From positions 8,157,838 to 8,221,837 of the forward strand of contig CM034401.1 of the NCBI GenBank assembly GCA_019925095.2: 64,000 bases of DNA, written 5' to 3'. Every line of letters starts with the position of its first letter. Position 1 is the stretch's first letter. Below, one piece after another: positions 32,656 through 43,639 of the stretch. The position numbers were made by a program, and so were the translations under genes. Origin of the DNA: Dendrolimus kikuchii (taxonomy: Eukaryota > Arthropoda > Insecta > Lepidoptera > Lasiocampidae). The notes beneath the pieces were generated by a model. It saw only the letters and a list, made by a program, of their open reading frames with translations, was not told the origin of the DNA and did not search any database.

Positions 32656-33954
32656 AGTAGTCACGAGGCCGACTTTGACAAAAACTAAAATAGTATCATC
32701 AGAGTTTTGAATAATCAATTACTGTTGTCGGGAATCGAATCGTCTGTTTAAAAACAAACCACACCTGTATTGTGTATTACAGCACCAAATCATAGTGTAG
32801 CTTGTCAGAATCAATTTCTGTGATTGAATGACAAACGGAAAAACAAAGGTAAAGGGATGTTTTTGAACAAAATGCTCCATTTTCAATACATTAATTAAAC
32901 CTCACCTCATTTTATGTAATTTGGAAATGATGAAAATTATTCTATTTTTGATAGGAATCTATAAATTCATATTCAAAATGCACGTTATTCTACCCCAATC
33001 AATAAAATTAGTCAATAAATAGTCAATCAGTCAATAAACATTAATTGTGTTCCAATGAGGTGCGGTCAAATAACTAGCGTAGTTTGATGTTTAATTAATT
33101 TAAGGAAAATAGAACATTTTGTTTAAAAACAACCCTGTCTCTTGATTTGCCGTTTGACATTCCTCCACAGAAATTGAGCCTTACAAGCTGCACTATGATT
33201 TGGTATATTAATGCAGGATATGTTTATTTTTTCAAAATTTATTTAGTTTTCATCAAAATCGGTATCGAGGCTCCTTTGAGTGTTTTTTGCTATTTAGCAT
33301 AGTTTAGGATTTGACCCTAAAGTCCACGTAAAAAATTCAATCAGTATATTTATGTTTACATATTTGATACTTAAAAGCAACTCAAATTAGTTGAAAACAG
33401 TGAAATTAGTTGCAAAAAATGGAAGAAAAAAAGGTTTTCATTAATGTACTTTTAGGTTGTGTTAAAAAGGAACACCATTTAAGCACAAAAGCTGTTAAAG
33501 GCAAAGAAAGGCATTCGTTACAATACAAAGAGACAGCTCAACAAAGCTGACGCTAAGTGAATAAGTGAATAGTTAAACTCTCATAATATTTACATAAACT
33601 GAACATTAAACGGTTGGTTTAAGGTAAAGAATTTAGCGACTTTCAAAAGGGAATTTCAATGTGCTGTTCACGATCAATGGTTAATAGTAATTTTAATTTC
33701 AAGTAGTTTTCTATTTAAAAACAGTAGATATAAAATATATATATTTTCATGTAATTCCCAAAATAGTTCAAACTCCAAGCAAGATAAAATATTATATAAA
33801 ATTATTTCATTTAGTATTAATTGTATAAAAATTATATTTGCGTTGAAGTGAAAAAAAAATGATTTAAATTGTATAAATTATTATTATTATCAAGAAAACT
33901 GCGGATTTAGAATTAATCTAGGTTTTCTTACGGGTTTATTTTAAGGTGTTAAAA
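32656..33954. other. Long stretch without recognised genes
   Basis: About 1.3 kb, AT-rich, no family motif, no repeated block noticed. Confidence 0.4.
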
Positions 33955-34075
33955 TTCCTCTTAAGCCAGCAGCATATTGGTAGCACTTCTGCTATTGCAA
34001 ATGTCCATACGTGATGGTACGCTCTTTCCTATGACATGGTTTGTTATTCTGTCAGCTATACTTATGCAATGAAAA
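33955..34075 (+). mobile_element. Old CR1-like/SINE-A tail remnant
   Basis: CTCTTAAGCCAGCAGCATATTGGTAGCAC, TATTGCAAATGTCCATACG and GCAATGAAAAAG keep the order of the SINE-A 3' half with many substitutions, so this is an old copy. Confidence 0.55.
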
Positions 34076-35440
34076 AGAACCTTAGCACAAATCGGTATTG
34101 GAGTTTAAAATTAAGCGAGGACAGATTATTTCGCTTATAACATCATTCATTCCTGAAACCCAAGAACTGAAGACTAGGCAGTAACTAGTATGGTACATAC
34201 GTTTATTTTTGCTCAAGTAGTTAAATTAGTAGTTACTCTTAGAACCTCAAGTAAACCTTAGAATTTTGGTAATCTGATACAAAATCTGGCCAAATAAATA
34301 ACCATGAACTCATTTATAGAATAAATTGCAACAGAAACAGAACAGAATTTGACTTAGACCGTTGAATTTGTGTAATAATTTTTTAAATACTTTTTATGTA
34401 TATTTTTTATTAAAATTAAGAGGCTGTAGTCGCTTCTGCTCAACACTTACACTATAAAAGTAACGCGAAACGACAGCAGCGTATGGTTCGTGGTAAATGA
34501 ACCAAAAAAAGAAATACCTAACCAAGAGGCACATTGATCGAGCACTCCCTTTGATGTGCCAACCCTCGATATGACTGTGAATATGTAATCAGATATTAGA
34601 ATATTGCCAGCTAAATTCCGTGTAATTGTATTTGTATCGAGGCTCTATTGTTGTTATGCTGTTTCATCGTTATCAGCGATTTTCTTTTATTAGTAAAAAC
34701 GTGTGGGTAACGTCAATATATTGCTGGTATGAATGAAATAGGAATTCATTATGCAACATCTCTGCCAAGTTGTTATTTTTAACCTTATAGCAGCAATTGA
34801 TTTTGTCGTACTTTGTGTCAGTTAGTATACAGTAAAGATACAGTTTTGAATTTACTTTCCAATTATTTTAAGTAACTAGTAAATGTCAATTTGTTCATAC
34901 TGAATTTTGAATGTTCTTTTATAATCGTACTTTTAACTCTTCGAGTTTGACAGCATTAACATTTTTTTTCGTGTCTCGCTTTATTTATTCTTAATATTGG
35001 TTAGAGGTGAACGGAGGATTTTCCAGAGAATCCCGATTGAAGTGTGTTGTTGTACGGTATAATAACCTAATTCATGAGAGTTAAGGAAAGATTCTAACCA
35101 AAGTAAAAGTCAAAAAGTTTTCCTAAAATTCTTATTGTTGCACGCAAATATCGTACTGAAGTGCAAATGCTTCACATCTCAAATTTTGCCTAATATAAAA
35201 ATAAAATAAAATAATTTTAGCGTATTCTACTGTTAGTAAAATTACGCTGCAAAGCATTAATTAACATAACATTTCTTGAAATTTATAGCCCCCATGAAAG
35301 TACTTAAAGTGATCAAGAATGCTAAAGTTACAGAGTTACTCTATAATTAAGCCGTTAGATAATTTTCAAGCATTGCTTTCTGAAGGTTACAAAACAATCT
35401 TACAACAATTAATTAGCGTTATATAGAAAATTTATTACAA
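34076..35440. other. Long stretch without recognised genes
   Basis: About 1.35 kb with no domain in any frame over 60 codons and no repeat recognised. Possibly single-copy. Confidence 0.4.
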
Positions 35441-35720
35441 GCCGTGGTAGCTTAGAGATTAGCGCACTCGCGTATCAAATTATGTAGGTTCGAATTCTGT
35501 CCAAGAATCTTGCACCACTTGGCAGTTTTCAAACCTAATTTGTGTACATTACCACGTACTAATGGCGAAGAAATCGTGAACCTGCACATCGCGATAACTT
35601 ATGTATCAAATCCACCTTGGACAATCGTGACGGATGTACTCACTGTCTTTTACCCCTCTATAAAGAGTGGGGAGGCCCGAGCCCAATAGTTGGATGTTTA
35701 CGGACTGCTATTATAATAAA
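35441..35720 (+). mobile_element. tRNA-derived SINE, near complete
   Basis: GCCGTGGTAGCTTAGAGATT (A box) and TAGGTTCGAATTC (B box, 35482-35495) are spaced as in a pol III promoter. The body has CGTGAACCTGCACATCGCGAT, ACCTTGGACAATCGTG and TAAAGAGTGGGGAGGCCCGAG, the layout of common lepidopteran tRNA SINEs. Ends near ATTATAATAAAATGAAAA. Confidence 0.75.
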
Positions 35721-36059
35721 ATGAAAATACTTCTAGGTACATAACATAAATAAATTGAGTACGACGACTTATTTTCATAAATTTAGCCCGAAGCCAGGTT
35801 AAAGTAATTCAATTTGTATTCAACTGTAAATGGAAAAAGCGTCCCAAAGAAACGTTCTTGTCAAATAATGTCTTCTCTCACTATTCTTATTTGTACATGT
35901 TTTAGACGTTTTTGCGTAAATTCACAACACGTGCCTTCACGAGAAAGATTTTGAATAAGACGTAAATATATAAATAAGAATGTGAGTTTGTATGTTGGTG
36001 CCTTCTTCACGGTCTTTGGAATGAAATATTGATTGTTAAAACGATAAGTTTATAGAACA

Positions 36060-36400
36060 CTAGGCTATACCCGCGACTTCTACCACGCTTGACTTGAAAT
36101 TCCCGCGGTATTCCCGTGGGATTCCCGGGACAAAAAATACCGCAGTATCAGTAAGCTATCGCAGTAGCAGTCGAATGTAAGTTATCGTTTTAGTGGAAAC
36201 TCTGTCGGAATAAGCTATAAACAGCTCCCGGGAAAATTTCTGCGGGATTCACGAGATAAAAAATATCACACATTTTATTAAATTAAATTTAAATAATTTA
36301 ATAAAAAGTAGCGCAGAGCTTAAGTTTAAGAATTAGCTGTCAATCAGCGAAAATCGCATTGAAATCGACCTAATAGTTTTTACGTGAATCCCGACCAAAC
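36060..36400 (-). mobile_element. Helitron, 3' end clear
   Basis: A|CTAGGCTATACCCGCGACTTC is the complement of a Helitron 3' end (GTCGCGGG...CTAG). Inside is TCCCGCGGTATTCCCGTGGG and a later TAATAGTTTTTACGTGAATC block. The 5' end is set approximately. Confidence 0.6.
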
Positions 36401-36512
36401 AAATAAGAAATCTAAAAAAAATTGTATCGTGTTCTCTGTCGTTTATAAAGTCTATTTTAGATTTTTAATAGCTTCAATGTACAGACACGGCATATTTAGA
36501 ATTTTATAATAT

Positions 36513-37205
36513 TGTGGTGAGTGATGGTGGAACAAACTAATTGGTTTAAGAACTTTTGGAAAAAGGTAGAAAATTCTGGAAAGAAAAGACAAGGACAGAT
36601 ACATGTTAGAAAGGGATAGACGATAAACGAAAATTCTAGGTTAGAAGGTTCGGGGAGGAAACGACAGAGATAAATAAATGTATAGAAAGGGATGGATAGC
36701 AAATAAAAGAATAACGAAAAGAAGATCAAAATTATGGGTTCTAGAAGATTCTTCCGGGTATATAAGCAGCGTAAGGCGCGCCTACCGGGCAGTTTAGAGT
36801 TGAGTTCAGTTCAAGACAGCGAAGCGACAAGTGCGATACGGAAGAGTTGGAATAGAAGTTTAATAGAAGACAAGTGACGAGTTACGTGGTGAATTTAGTG
36901 ACAAGTTTAGTGGACAGTTAAGTGAAGGAGAAGTGTAGCGTAGTTTGAGAGATGAACCAGAAGCAAGCTACACGCGGTAATATCGGAGGTGAGCACTGCA
37001 GTAGCAGGAGGTGGTCCACGCGATATCGGCGACGGTATTGTGAGTGAGACACCTTATCGTCGGGACAGTGCACCGTTAGTCGTGCGTATAGGGGCAACCC
37101 TGCTGAGAGGTATTACGTGCGGATGTGTAAGTCAATAAAGGCGTTACTTTAAAGAACTGGTGTTTCCTTCCAATTCCGAGTGCGTACCCCCGCTCGCACG
37201 TAACA
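36513..37205 (+). mobile_element. Solo LTR (Gypsy-like) with 4-bp duplication
   Basis: 693 bp from TGTGGTGAG to CACGTAACA, flanked by ATAT on both sides (36509-36512, 37206-37209). It contains a TATA box (GTATATAAG, 36758-36766), a long transcribed-leader-like stretch and a poly-A signal AATAAA (37134-37139). There is no primer-binding site on the right and no polypurine tract on the left, so the internal region was lost by LTR-LTR recombination. Gypsy-like is inferred from TG..CA ends and 4-bp duplication. Confidence 0.85.
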
Positions 37206-37319
37206 ATATTATAGATTACTCACCCATTAGAATAATAATATAGTTTTATATAACACATACATATTATCACACCTACATATATATGTACTTATATGTTTCT
37301 ATTAATAATTGTCTTGAAT

Positions 37320-37465
37320 ACTTGCACATCCAGATAACTGATGTATGTATACAACCCGCTAATCCAACTTGAACAAGCGGTGGCTCTACAATTCGTTCCC
37401 TTAAAATAGGGAAGACGAAGTCAAGCACTGAGACGTTTATAGGTTGCTTTTATAATTTATATTTA
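37320..37465 (+). mobile_element. tRNA-SINE 3' part
   Basis: CTTGCACATCCAGATAACTGATGTATG and CCGCTAATCCAACTTGAACAAGCGGTGG correspond to the body of the SINE at 35441. The tRNA-like head is missing. Confidence 0.55.
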
Positions 37466-38224
37466 AAAAAATGCAATTTTGGTAATTATTTAAAGTTGGT
37501 ACTTCGAATATTAATTATTACCAGTTTCAAAGTGATAACAATCTCAGTTCTACAGATTCGCTAGACACAGTCATAATCGGAGTTCTACGAAGTTTAACAG
37601 TATTACTCGTCGACATTAATACAAAGGATTCCGCGGAACAATACAAACTTGCATTAAGTGTGCAGTGTTAAGGTGCGAACGTGATGCAAGTGTGTTAATT
37701 AGAGAAACTTCGTCTACTCTGAGCGCCATTGACGAGCTTCTTAGTATTGTGTTACACACATACGTGAGAAATTACGAGCAAAAAGCTCAGCTGTTTCCAT
37801 GAGAGCTATTAAGGCGCTGTTTGAATATGAAAAAAAAATTCCTTATTTTTATTTCATAAGCACACCAGATGGCTTGACGGCTCATTTGATGGAACTTTCA
37901 CCGTTGCTTATGGACATTTTTAATATCACAGGTGCTACCAATGGGCTGCTGGTCTCGAAGAAATTTTATGACGCCTTTTTTGAAAAGCTCCGTAGCGTAC
38001 CGAGAACTGTTCTGTAGATAAGCGAACAGCTCAAGAAATTCAAGATAAACACGCAGTTGATCATGAGCGATCCGTTGTTAAAAATAAGATGAAGACACCT
38101 TTTTTTTAAAAATCCGGAAACTCGCTTCAGGACAATAAGCCGTGATAAGGGCAGACAGAACCTTGGAAGGATAATTCGCAACCCGTGTGTCGGATTCGCC
38201 AGTTCGGGGGTGGAACTAGCATGT
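37466..38224. other. Unassigned, with a CR1-like tail scrap
   Basis: 37862-37960 on the minus strand resembles the CR1-like/SINE-A 3' end (GACGGCTCATTTGATGG, TTATGGACATTT, GGTGCTACCA). The 72-codon frame at 37799-38017 overlapping it is chance. Confidence 0.4.
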
Positions 38225-38720
38225 ACTAGTTGTTAGGAATACCCACTAAAACCCCTGGGTGTTGCGTCCTCCGCCTTATGCCAGGGCTACGGGAAAGCAG
38301 AAGCTCGACCTATTCCGCGTGCCTTGGCAGACCACATCCACTGCCGGGGGACTACTTTTATCCCTCGGCATCTTGCAGGTCCAATCCGGGGCGTGGGGCG
38401 GTTTCTAACGCGCCCCACGGGAGGAGAGGTAACCGCGCGCGGAACACTCGCGCTCCTATCTCGACGGTATAAGCGAATGAGTTAGAAACCTTATTCTCCG
38501 AGAGGCCCCACTCGCGCTGCCTGCTTACGTCGCGGAAGGAGGTCGAAGGTCGTCCTCTTTTGGCGGGAGTGGAGCAAGGAAGTCCGCTCATGCTCCCGCT
38601 CCGCCTCCTCCTTCGCAAACATGCCGCGCTCGTAGAAAGAGTAGACGGCGTCCCAAAGACGAAGGCACCTATCTGAACTGTACTTTACAACATTAGACGG
38701 TAGAATACGCACAGTCTTTC
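38225..38720 (-). mobile_element. GC-rich element fragment, probably LINE
   Basis: A sharp GC-rich island in AT-rich DNA. Minus frames 38491-38712 (LPSNVVKYSSDRCLRLWDAV, KEEAEREHERTSLL, SRQKRTTFDLLPRR) and 38358-38618 are charged, Arg-rich and lack stops for 70-86 codons. Base composition unlike the surroundings and the similar islands at 52581-53040 and 53289-53480 suggest a transposon with GC-rich coding sequence. I do not recognise a domain. Confidence 0.4.
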
Positions 38721-39524
38721 CCGAGCCAAAGCATATCTAGGTCGTCTGTGTATCTGGCAAGTGAATGGCAGTTCACGCAAAATGAAGTGTTTCATAAAAG
38801 TGACAATTGTTCGGTGATTACGTTCCTTGGCTACGGAAGCATTAAAAAGTATTTAACGATAATACCCATTATTTTCAAAATTACTGGACTGATCTTGTTA
38901 GAGCCAATTTTTGTTAATTTTTTTTTAATTTATCACTTTTTTACAGCATTTTTCAACCCAAAGTTCAAGTTTTAGATTAAGAGGGTAAATTAGTTAAGAC
39001 TTTGTATGATGAATTTTAAGGATATTTCTTCACGGTTGTGTACCAAATGTAGAATACATAGTTTTACCAAATATTTATATAAAATTAGCACTTTCTGAAA
39101 ATGTCTCTCACATACAAAGACAAGACATAGACGGACATGTCGAGTGTTTAAAGGTTTAATTTTGACAAATATTTTAGAATTTTGACAGAATATAAGTTTT
39201 TTTAATTAAAAACACTATAAGGAACACTATAAACTAAAAACAACAGAAATCCATCTATTTAAATAGAATCAAAATACATGGCCAAATCTCCCACGCTTCA
39301 AGCATTAATCTACCAGCAAAAACGGGCTTAGGGGTTGTCAACGCTGAGACCCGGGTTCATCGTACGGTCAGTCACTTTTGCCGATCCAAGACTAGCGCAC
39401 ATTTTCATAATTTATTGCACTTGGTGTCAGATTGAGATTCTAATATTGGCTCATAGTATTTAATAATAATTTCCTAAGATGTTGTCTTGAAATTTCTACG
39501 GAACGATTTTTTATTGATTGTAGA
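38721..39524. other. No recognised gene
   Basis: AT-rich; a 75-codon frame at 38748-38975 is hydrophobic towards its end but has no family motif. Confidence 0.35.
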
Positions 39525-39650
39525 TAGATAACATTTTATTGTTCACCAAAACAAACAATTATAAAATGAATAATTACAATACTTTTACAGCAAGTGGTCT
39601 CTACGAGGCAAGGTGATTCAGAGATACCTACTTTTAACAACTTATATAAG
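39525..39650 (-). mobile_element. LINE-tail-like fragment (family E)
   Basis: TAGATAGATAACATTTTATTGTTCACC is the complement of an AATAAAATGTTATCTATC tail, as at 30345. The inner part has diverged. Confidence 0.4.
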
Positions 39651-40443
39651 TATATAACTAAATTAAAAGTAAATAAAAGTAAAATATTTTCATCCAAGTC
39701 CAAATTTTTGAATTAGTCAAATGCATGTTGCATGCCAAGCATATTGAAGGTTTCCGTAGAGGCGACGTACATCTATTGAATATATAAGTATAAGTACTTA
39801 TATTTTTTAACTAGACGATTCTGAAAGACTTTAATTGAATACTTTATGTTGAAATTTGTTATTTATCTTTTTACAATTTTGTTAAGGTCTGATAAAATGT
39901 GTTACCTCTCGTCATTTCAAATTTGTAAGGCCCCAGCGTGAATATCCAAGACACGACACAAAGCGCTGTACCCAGTGTTCCCGTGCCAACAAATGAAATT
40001 TTCGATCGAGACGAATGACTATGCATTAATCTTTTTGTATGCTCCGACTACAATGCCGTTATTGAATGGAAAGCATTGTATATCGAAAAAAGTTATTTGT
40101 TAAACGTTTCGAGTAAGTATATTGTTTTAAGCCAGTGAATAATACTGTTGTATATGTAGATTAGATTTAACATAATAAATATAAAACCGTTGAAGCTTCT
40201 GGCTTTGAACCTTGAGCTTCTAAAACTTTTTGATATTAATTTAGTGGAGATAAGTTCTTTATTTTGTTTATCCCAGTTATATAATCAGTGAAAATAACAT
40301 TTAAAGTACGGGAAATGACAAACTACTAGTAGAACATAACCCTGAAGAGTTGGTGAATACATGTACCTACAAGTATATGACTACACGGTATATCGTTCTA
40401 CTCATATACATTTGTAGACCAGACTAATTGAAAATAGACCTAT
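39651..40443. other. No recognised gene
   Basis: AT-rich, no motif. Confidence 0.35.
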
Positions 40444-40534
40444 TATGACCTTCAATTTTTGACTGAATTGAATTTGAAGGTCATACATACAAGTTAAAAT
40501 TTAAAACGTGCTATTCTACGTAGAATAGCACGTT
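40444..40534. repeat. Two adjacent palindromes
   Basis: TATGACCTTCAA (40444-40455) pairs with TTGAAGGTCATA (40474-40485). Then 40505-40534 is a perfect 30-bp palindrome with no loop (half site AACGTGCTATTCTAC). Confidence 0.9.
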
Positions 40535-40630
40535 ATACGTACACCGCTTCGTAATATGTTATTGCGGTGAAAGACCAGAAGTGGCAAGAAACTTCCAAGC
40601 AACACGTCTAGCTAAAAATTGTTTTTCTTC
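40535..40630 (+). repeat. Repeat H, copy 2
   Basis: TACACCGCTTCGTAATATG...TTATTGC and CAACACGTCTAGCTAAAAATTG match 24468-24535, with about 30 extra bases in the middle here. Confidence 0.55.
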
Positions 40631-40799
40631 TTATTTATCTATCTCAAGCAATGTTATACAGAAGTATGTTATACAATTACTTTTCGAAGAATTAAAGACA
40701 TCATAAGGAAAGAAAAACATTATTATCGTTATAATGATGACAAGACGTACTAAAAATTTATACTGAAACATACCTCGATAAATTCCATAGTTGTTTGGC

Positions 40800-41145
40800 A
40801 AGATAAAATTAGTTAATTCCCTAACGGTCAAATCTGAAAGAGATATGCGTAAGCTAACCAAAGTAATCGATATAGTTGGCATAAGTAGTCATCTCAAATG
40901 GCAACGGGCCAGTCACGTCTGTCACAGGACCAATAACCGATGGTGCAGACGAGTCTTGAAGTGGAAACCGTATCTCAAGAAACGTAACGTAGAACGCCTT
41001 TCTTCCCGGTGGACTATCGACTTACGCGAAGTCGCCTAGGGGCTGGACGAGGAAAGTAAAGAACCGGGATAGCAACAAACTTGGGGAGGCCTACATCCAA
41101 AATGGATTGCGACTGGCTGGTGGCGAGAAATCGTTGACATTTACC
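40800..41145 (+). pseudogene. RTE-3: RTE-type LINE C-terminus
   Basis: The frame to the stop at 41037-41039 gives 'ERDMRKLTKVIDIV', 'HLKWQRASHVCHRTNNRWCR', 'VLKWKPYLKKRNVERLSSRW', matching LKWQWAGHVAR...RW..RVLEW.P...KR..GRP..RW.DD of RTE-like LINEs. Beyond the stop 'NRDSNKLGEAYIQNG' continues the DR..W..LGEAYVQ motif. Glycine and arginine of the GRP motif are altered. Dead copy. Confidence 0.7.
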
Positions 41146-41462
41146 ATCTGCAATTATACAGGACTTATTAAGATTTCTCAACAACAAATGTTGGCTTAAA
41201 ATATGTTAATTTGTTGAACCAAGATTGAAATTCTGAAGGGACTATTCTCTGAATATTCGCGGTGCGACATCTTGGATGGGCAAACTCTAAAACTTGATTA
41301 TTAAGGGGGAAAACCCCCTTCAAGGAGGTCCGAGGGGATCTAGAGGCTGAGTTGAAATTTGTCGAGTTTTATTATGTAACTGGCAGATTAAGTTTTCCCT
41401 GCATTTCGAGTAGTATCAGCATGTCTTAAAAGGAAATTCTGTATGTACTTTATATAATCGAT
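41146..41462. other. No recognised gene
   Basis: Includes a short hairpin AAGGGGGAAAACCCCCTT at about 41306-41323. It lies directly upstream of a retroelement C-terminus and may be its decayed coding region. Confidence 0.35.
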
Positions 41463-41590
41463 TCTTCAGGTGATCAGTGGGCAGGCTCCTACCTAGGACA
41501 ACGGATCAGCATAACGATCTAATGACGTAACGCAGTTAGCTTCTGGGAACCTTACCTATTGATTTCGATGACCTAGGCTCATTATTCTAG
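41463..41590 (+). pseudogene. Retroelement C-terminal domain, copy 1 of tandem pair
   Basis: 'SSGDQWAGSYLGQRISITI' then TAA at 41520, and after a frame change 'LLGTLPIDFDDLGSLF' with a stop at 41588-41590. It matches the AGSYF-QRIS...LGT signature at 31188-31310. Frame is broken between the two halves. Confidence 0.6.
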
Positions 41591-41634
41591 TTATAGTATT
41601 AAAAGATTATACACAGTTGAGAGAAGTTTCGCGG

Positions 41635-41751
41635 GACCAAAAGGCTGGCCTGTATTTTAGACGAGGCATAAGCGTTGCCATCCAACGTATTAAGGCGGTC
41701 AGCGTTTTGGGAATGTTCCCAACTGACGGTGATTTGAGACTTATTCATTAA
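41635..41751 (+). pseudogene. Retroelement C-terminal domain, copy 2 of tandem pair
   Basis: One open frame: 'DQKAGLYFRRGISVAIQRIK' followed by 'AVSVLGMFPTDGDLRLIH' and a stop at 41749-41751. Same signature as copy 1, in the same orientation 45 bases further on, with a different sequence, so it is not a recent local duplication. Confidence 0.6.
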
Positions 41752-41929
41752 TTATATATTTTTTTGTAATTGTTGCTGGCTGTAAAATGTGTTGTATAAT
41801 AGTACATTATGGTACTAGTGTGTAACATTGGTGATTACCGCCGAGGCGCCATTGAGACTCGAGCCGTAGGCGAGGGTCTTAAGAGAGCCGAGGACGGTAA
41901 TCATCAATACACACGTGTATCATACGACG

Positions 41930-42296
41930 TTTTTCAACACACTTGTGAATAAAATAACAATAAAAACTCATTTTATTTAGTAGATAAAAAAAGTTATATA
42001 TGAGTGAAAGTTTTATTTATTAAACACGTACGAGTTAAAATTATCTATTTAAATAAGAAATTGCATGAAATGAGCAAGCAATAGGAACATTAATTTATTT
42101 GTTTTAAAGAACACAATCTTTTTTTTTAATAAACACTTTTTTAAGAACAAAGCAACTCAACCAATAAAATTAAAAAAAAAATCTATAACTCACTAGTGAG
42201 TTATAATGTTTTTTAGTCACAGTTTGATTATGGGTGTCATTCTGTGCCTAATTGCGGTGACCATAGAGCCACTTCATGAGCAAGTGTGTTGAAAAA
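41930..42296. mobile_element. TIR element (MITE-like)
   Basis: Perfect 16-bp terminal inverted repeats: TTTTTCAACACACTTG at 41930-41945 and CAAGTGTGTTGAAAAA at 42281-42296. The AT-rich 335-bp interior has no ORF but holds a perfect 22-bp palindrome (42184-42205, half site TATAACTCACT). No target duplication is obvious, so the superfamily is undetermined. Confidence 0.6.
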
Positions 42297-42875
42297 TATT
42301 TTAATTTTAAGTAGGCGTGTTTAATGTGAATGTAAATTTCAATTGTAAATAAAGGTATTTGATAACTATACATAGATTTAATTAAAACTGATTTTTTATA
42401 AGAGATTATAATTAGAATATAATTAGTCATGTTCATGCAAAGAAATATATTTATATATATTATTTTTAAAGTTCCGTAAACATTTTGGCTAATTCGGAAA
42501 CCTTCTAAAGTGAACATGTTGTCCGTATGCTTATTACTTGATATTAGAAAATGAAACTTATTTCTCACGAAATATAATATGAAGGATATAAAGAATTATT
42601 CAACATCCCTCTTAAATAATTAAAAGTATTTTATTTTAAAAACGTATCTAAGCTGTCGTCGCGTCAGTGTGATGAAATTTGCATTCATTAGCAGAGTGGG
42701 GTTGCGAGCGACAAAGCGCCATTTTTTCTTTCAGTCTTATGTTAATGTATATTTTCATATTTTATATAAAAAAGCTTACCTAATGTTAATTAGCTAATGG
42801 AACATCAGATAAAAAGAATGGCATGTAAAATTATATATTTATGTTGAATTTACTTGTTTTTATTTTCTTTATTGG
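42297..42875. other. No recognised gene
   Basis: AT-rich, no motif. Overlaps a chance 106-codon minus frame at 42248-42568. Confidence 0.35.
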
Positions 42876-43635
42876 TACAACTTAGGCTCCGATAAAGACA
42901 AATTCCACGTGCAGATCTGTAAAAGCACATTTTATTACTTGTCGGCATTTGAACTGATTGTAATCCTTTTACAATGCAAAAGTGGATGGATGCAGAAGTC
43001 GTGGAAGGCCACGACACACCTTCCATGATCAAGTTGATCGTGTACTAGCAGAAGGTGATGTCAGTAGCCTTAATAACAGACGGGCGTGCATGACAAGAGT
43101 TATGAATGTGAAAGAAGCAAGTGAGGTGTGTAAGAATAAGCCTAAATGGCGCTCTGTTGTTCGTGCCTACCCCGCAAGGGAACTGGCGTGAAGCTATGTA
43201 TGTATGTATGTAATCCTTTTATGATCGTCTGCTTTTTTTCACTTATTGGCATACATTTCTAGTTATTGTGGAGAAAAGCCTATTGTCTTATTATACTCGT
43301 TCACCGCCGCTCACGAGCATCATTAGGCATATGTTGCGGATTATAAGTACAAGCTAATTCTAGGAAATTATGTCGACGTTGCCGGCCATTGTATATTTCC
43401 ATTTGTGAAGTGTAAAGTGATGGCCTGATTGAGTAGTAGTGAGGGTCAGTTGAGCTACAACTACGATCTAGGCGTGACGTGTGTACATTCGGGAATCTAA
43501 TAGTGACGGACTTTGCGCGTTTTATTGAATTACTACCTTCTGCATTACGTTTGGATTTGTTGCGTTTGTATAGTCCTAATAAACTCTATAATAATTCTAA
43601 CGGCATTTTAATTCGAGTCCCGCAAACTCGTAACA
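42876..43635 (+). mobile_element. LTR-like element (family L) split by RTE-1
   Basis: Runs from TACAACTTAGGCTCCGATAAAG to CTCGTAACA. As reverse complement it aligns throughout with 63433-63944, including AAATTCCACGTGCAGATCTG, TCATTAGGCATATGTTGCGG and ATTACGTTTGGATTTGTTGC. An AATAAA near 43580 and the CA end suggest an LTR whose transcript ends here. The start is not TG and no target duplication was found, so a non-LTR origin is possible. Without RTE-1 it is about 510 bp. Confidence 0.65.
42972..43208 (+). mobile_element. RTE-1 LINE nested in family L
   Basis: Encodes YNAKVDGCRSRGRPRHTF-like to VVRAYPARELA, TGA and (TATG)n. The 13-bp duplication TGTAATCCTTTTA (42959-42971, 43209-43221) flanks it. 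The other family L copy at 63433 has a single uninterrupted version of this site near 63840. Confidence 0.93.
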
Positions 43636-43639
43636 ACAT

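Noticed and set aside
35441..35510. tRNA gene
   Set aside because: A and B boxes are present but the anticodon and acceptor arms do not pair, and the sequence continues into a SINE body. Same for 32590-32655.
37799..38017. 72-codon ORF as a gene
   Set aside because: It overlaps a degenerate CR1-like/SINE tail read in antisense.
42248..42568. 106-codon minus ORF
   Set aside because: It covers the TIR element edge and AT-rich flank; no domain.
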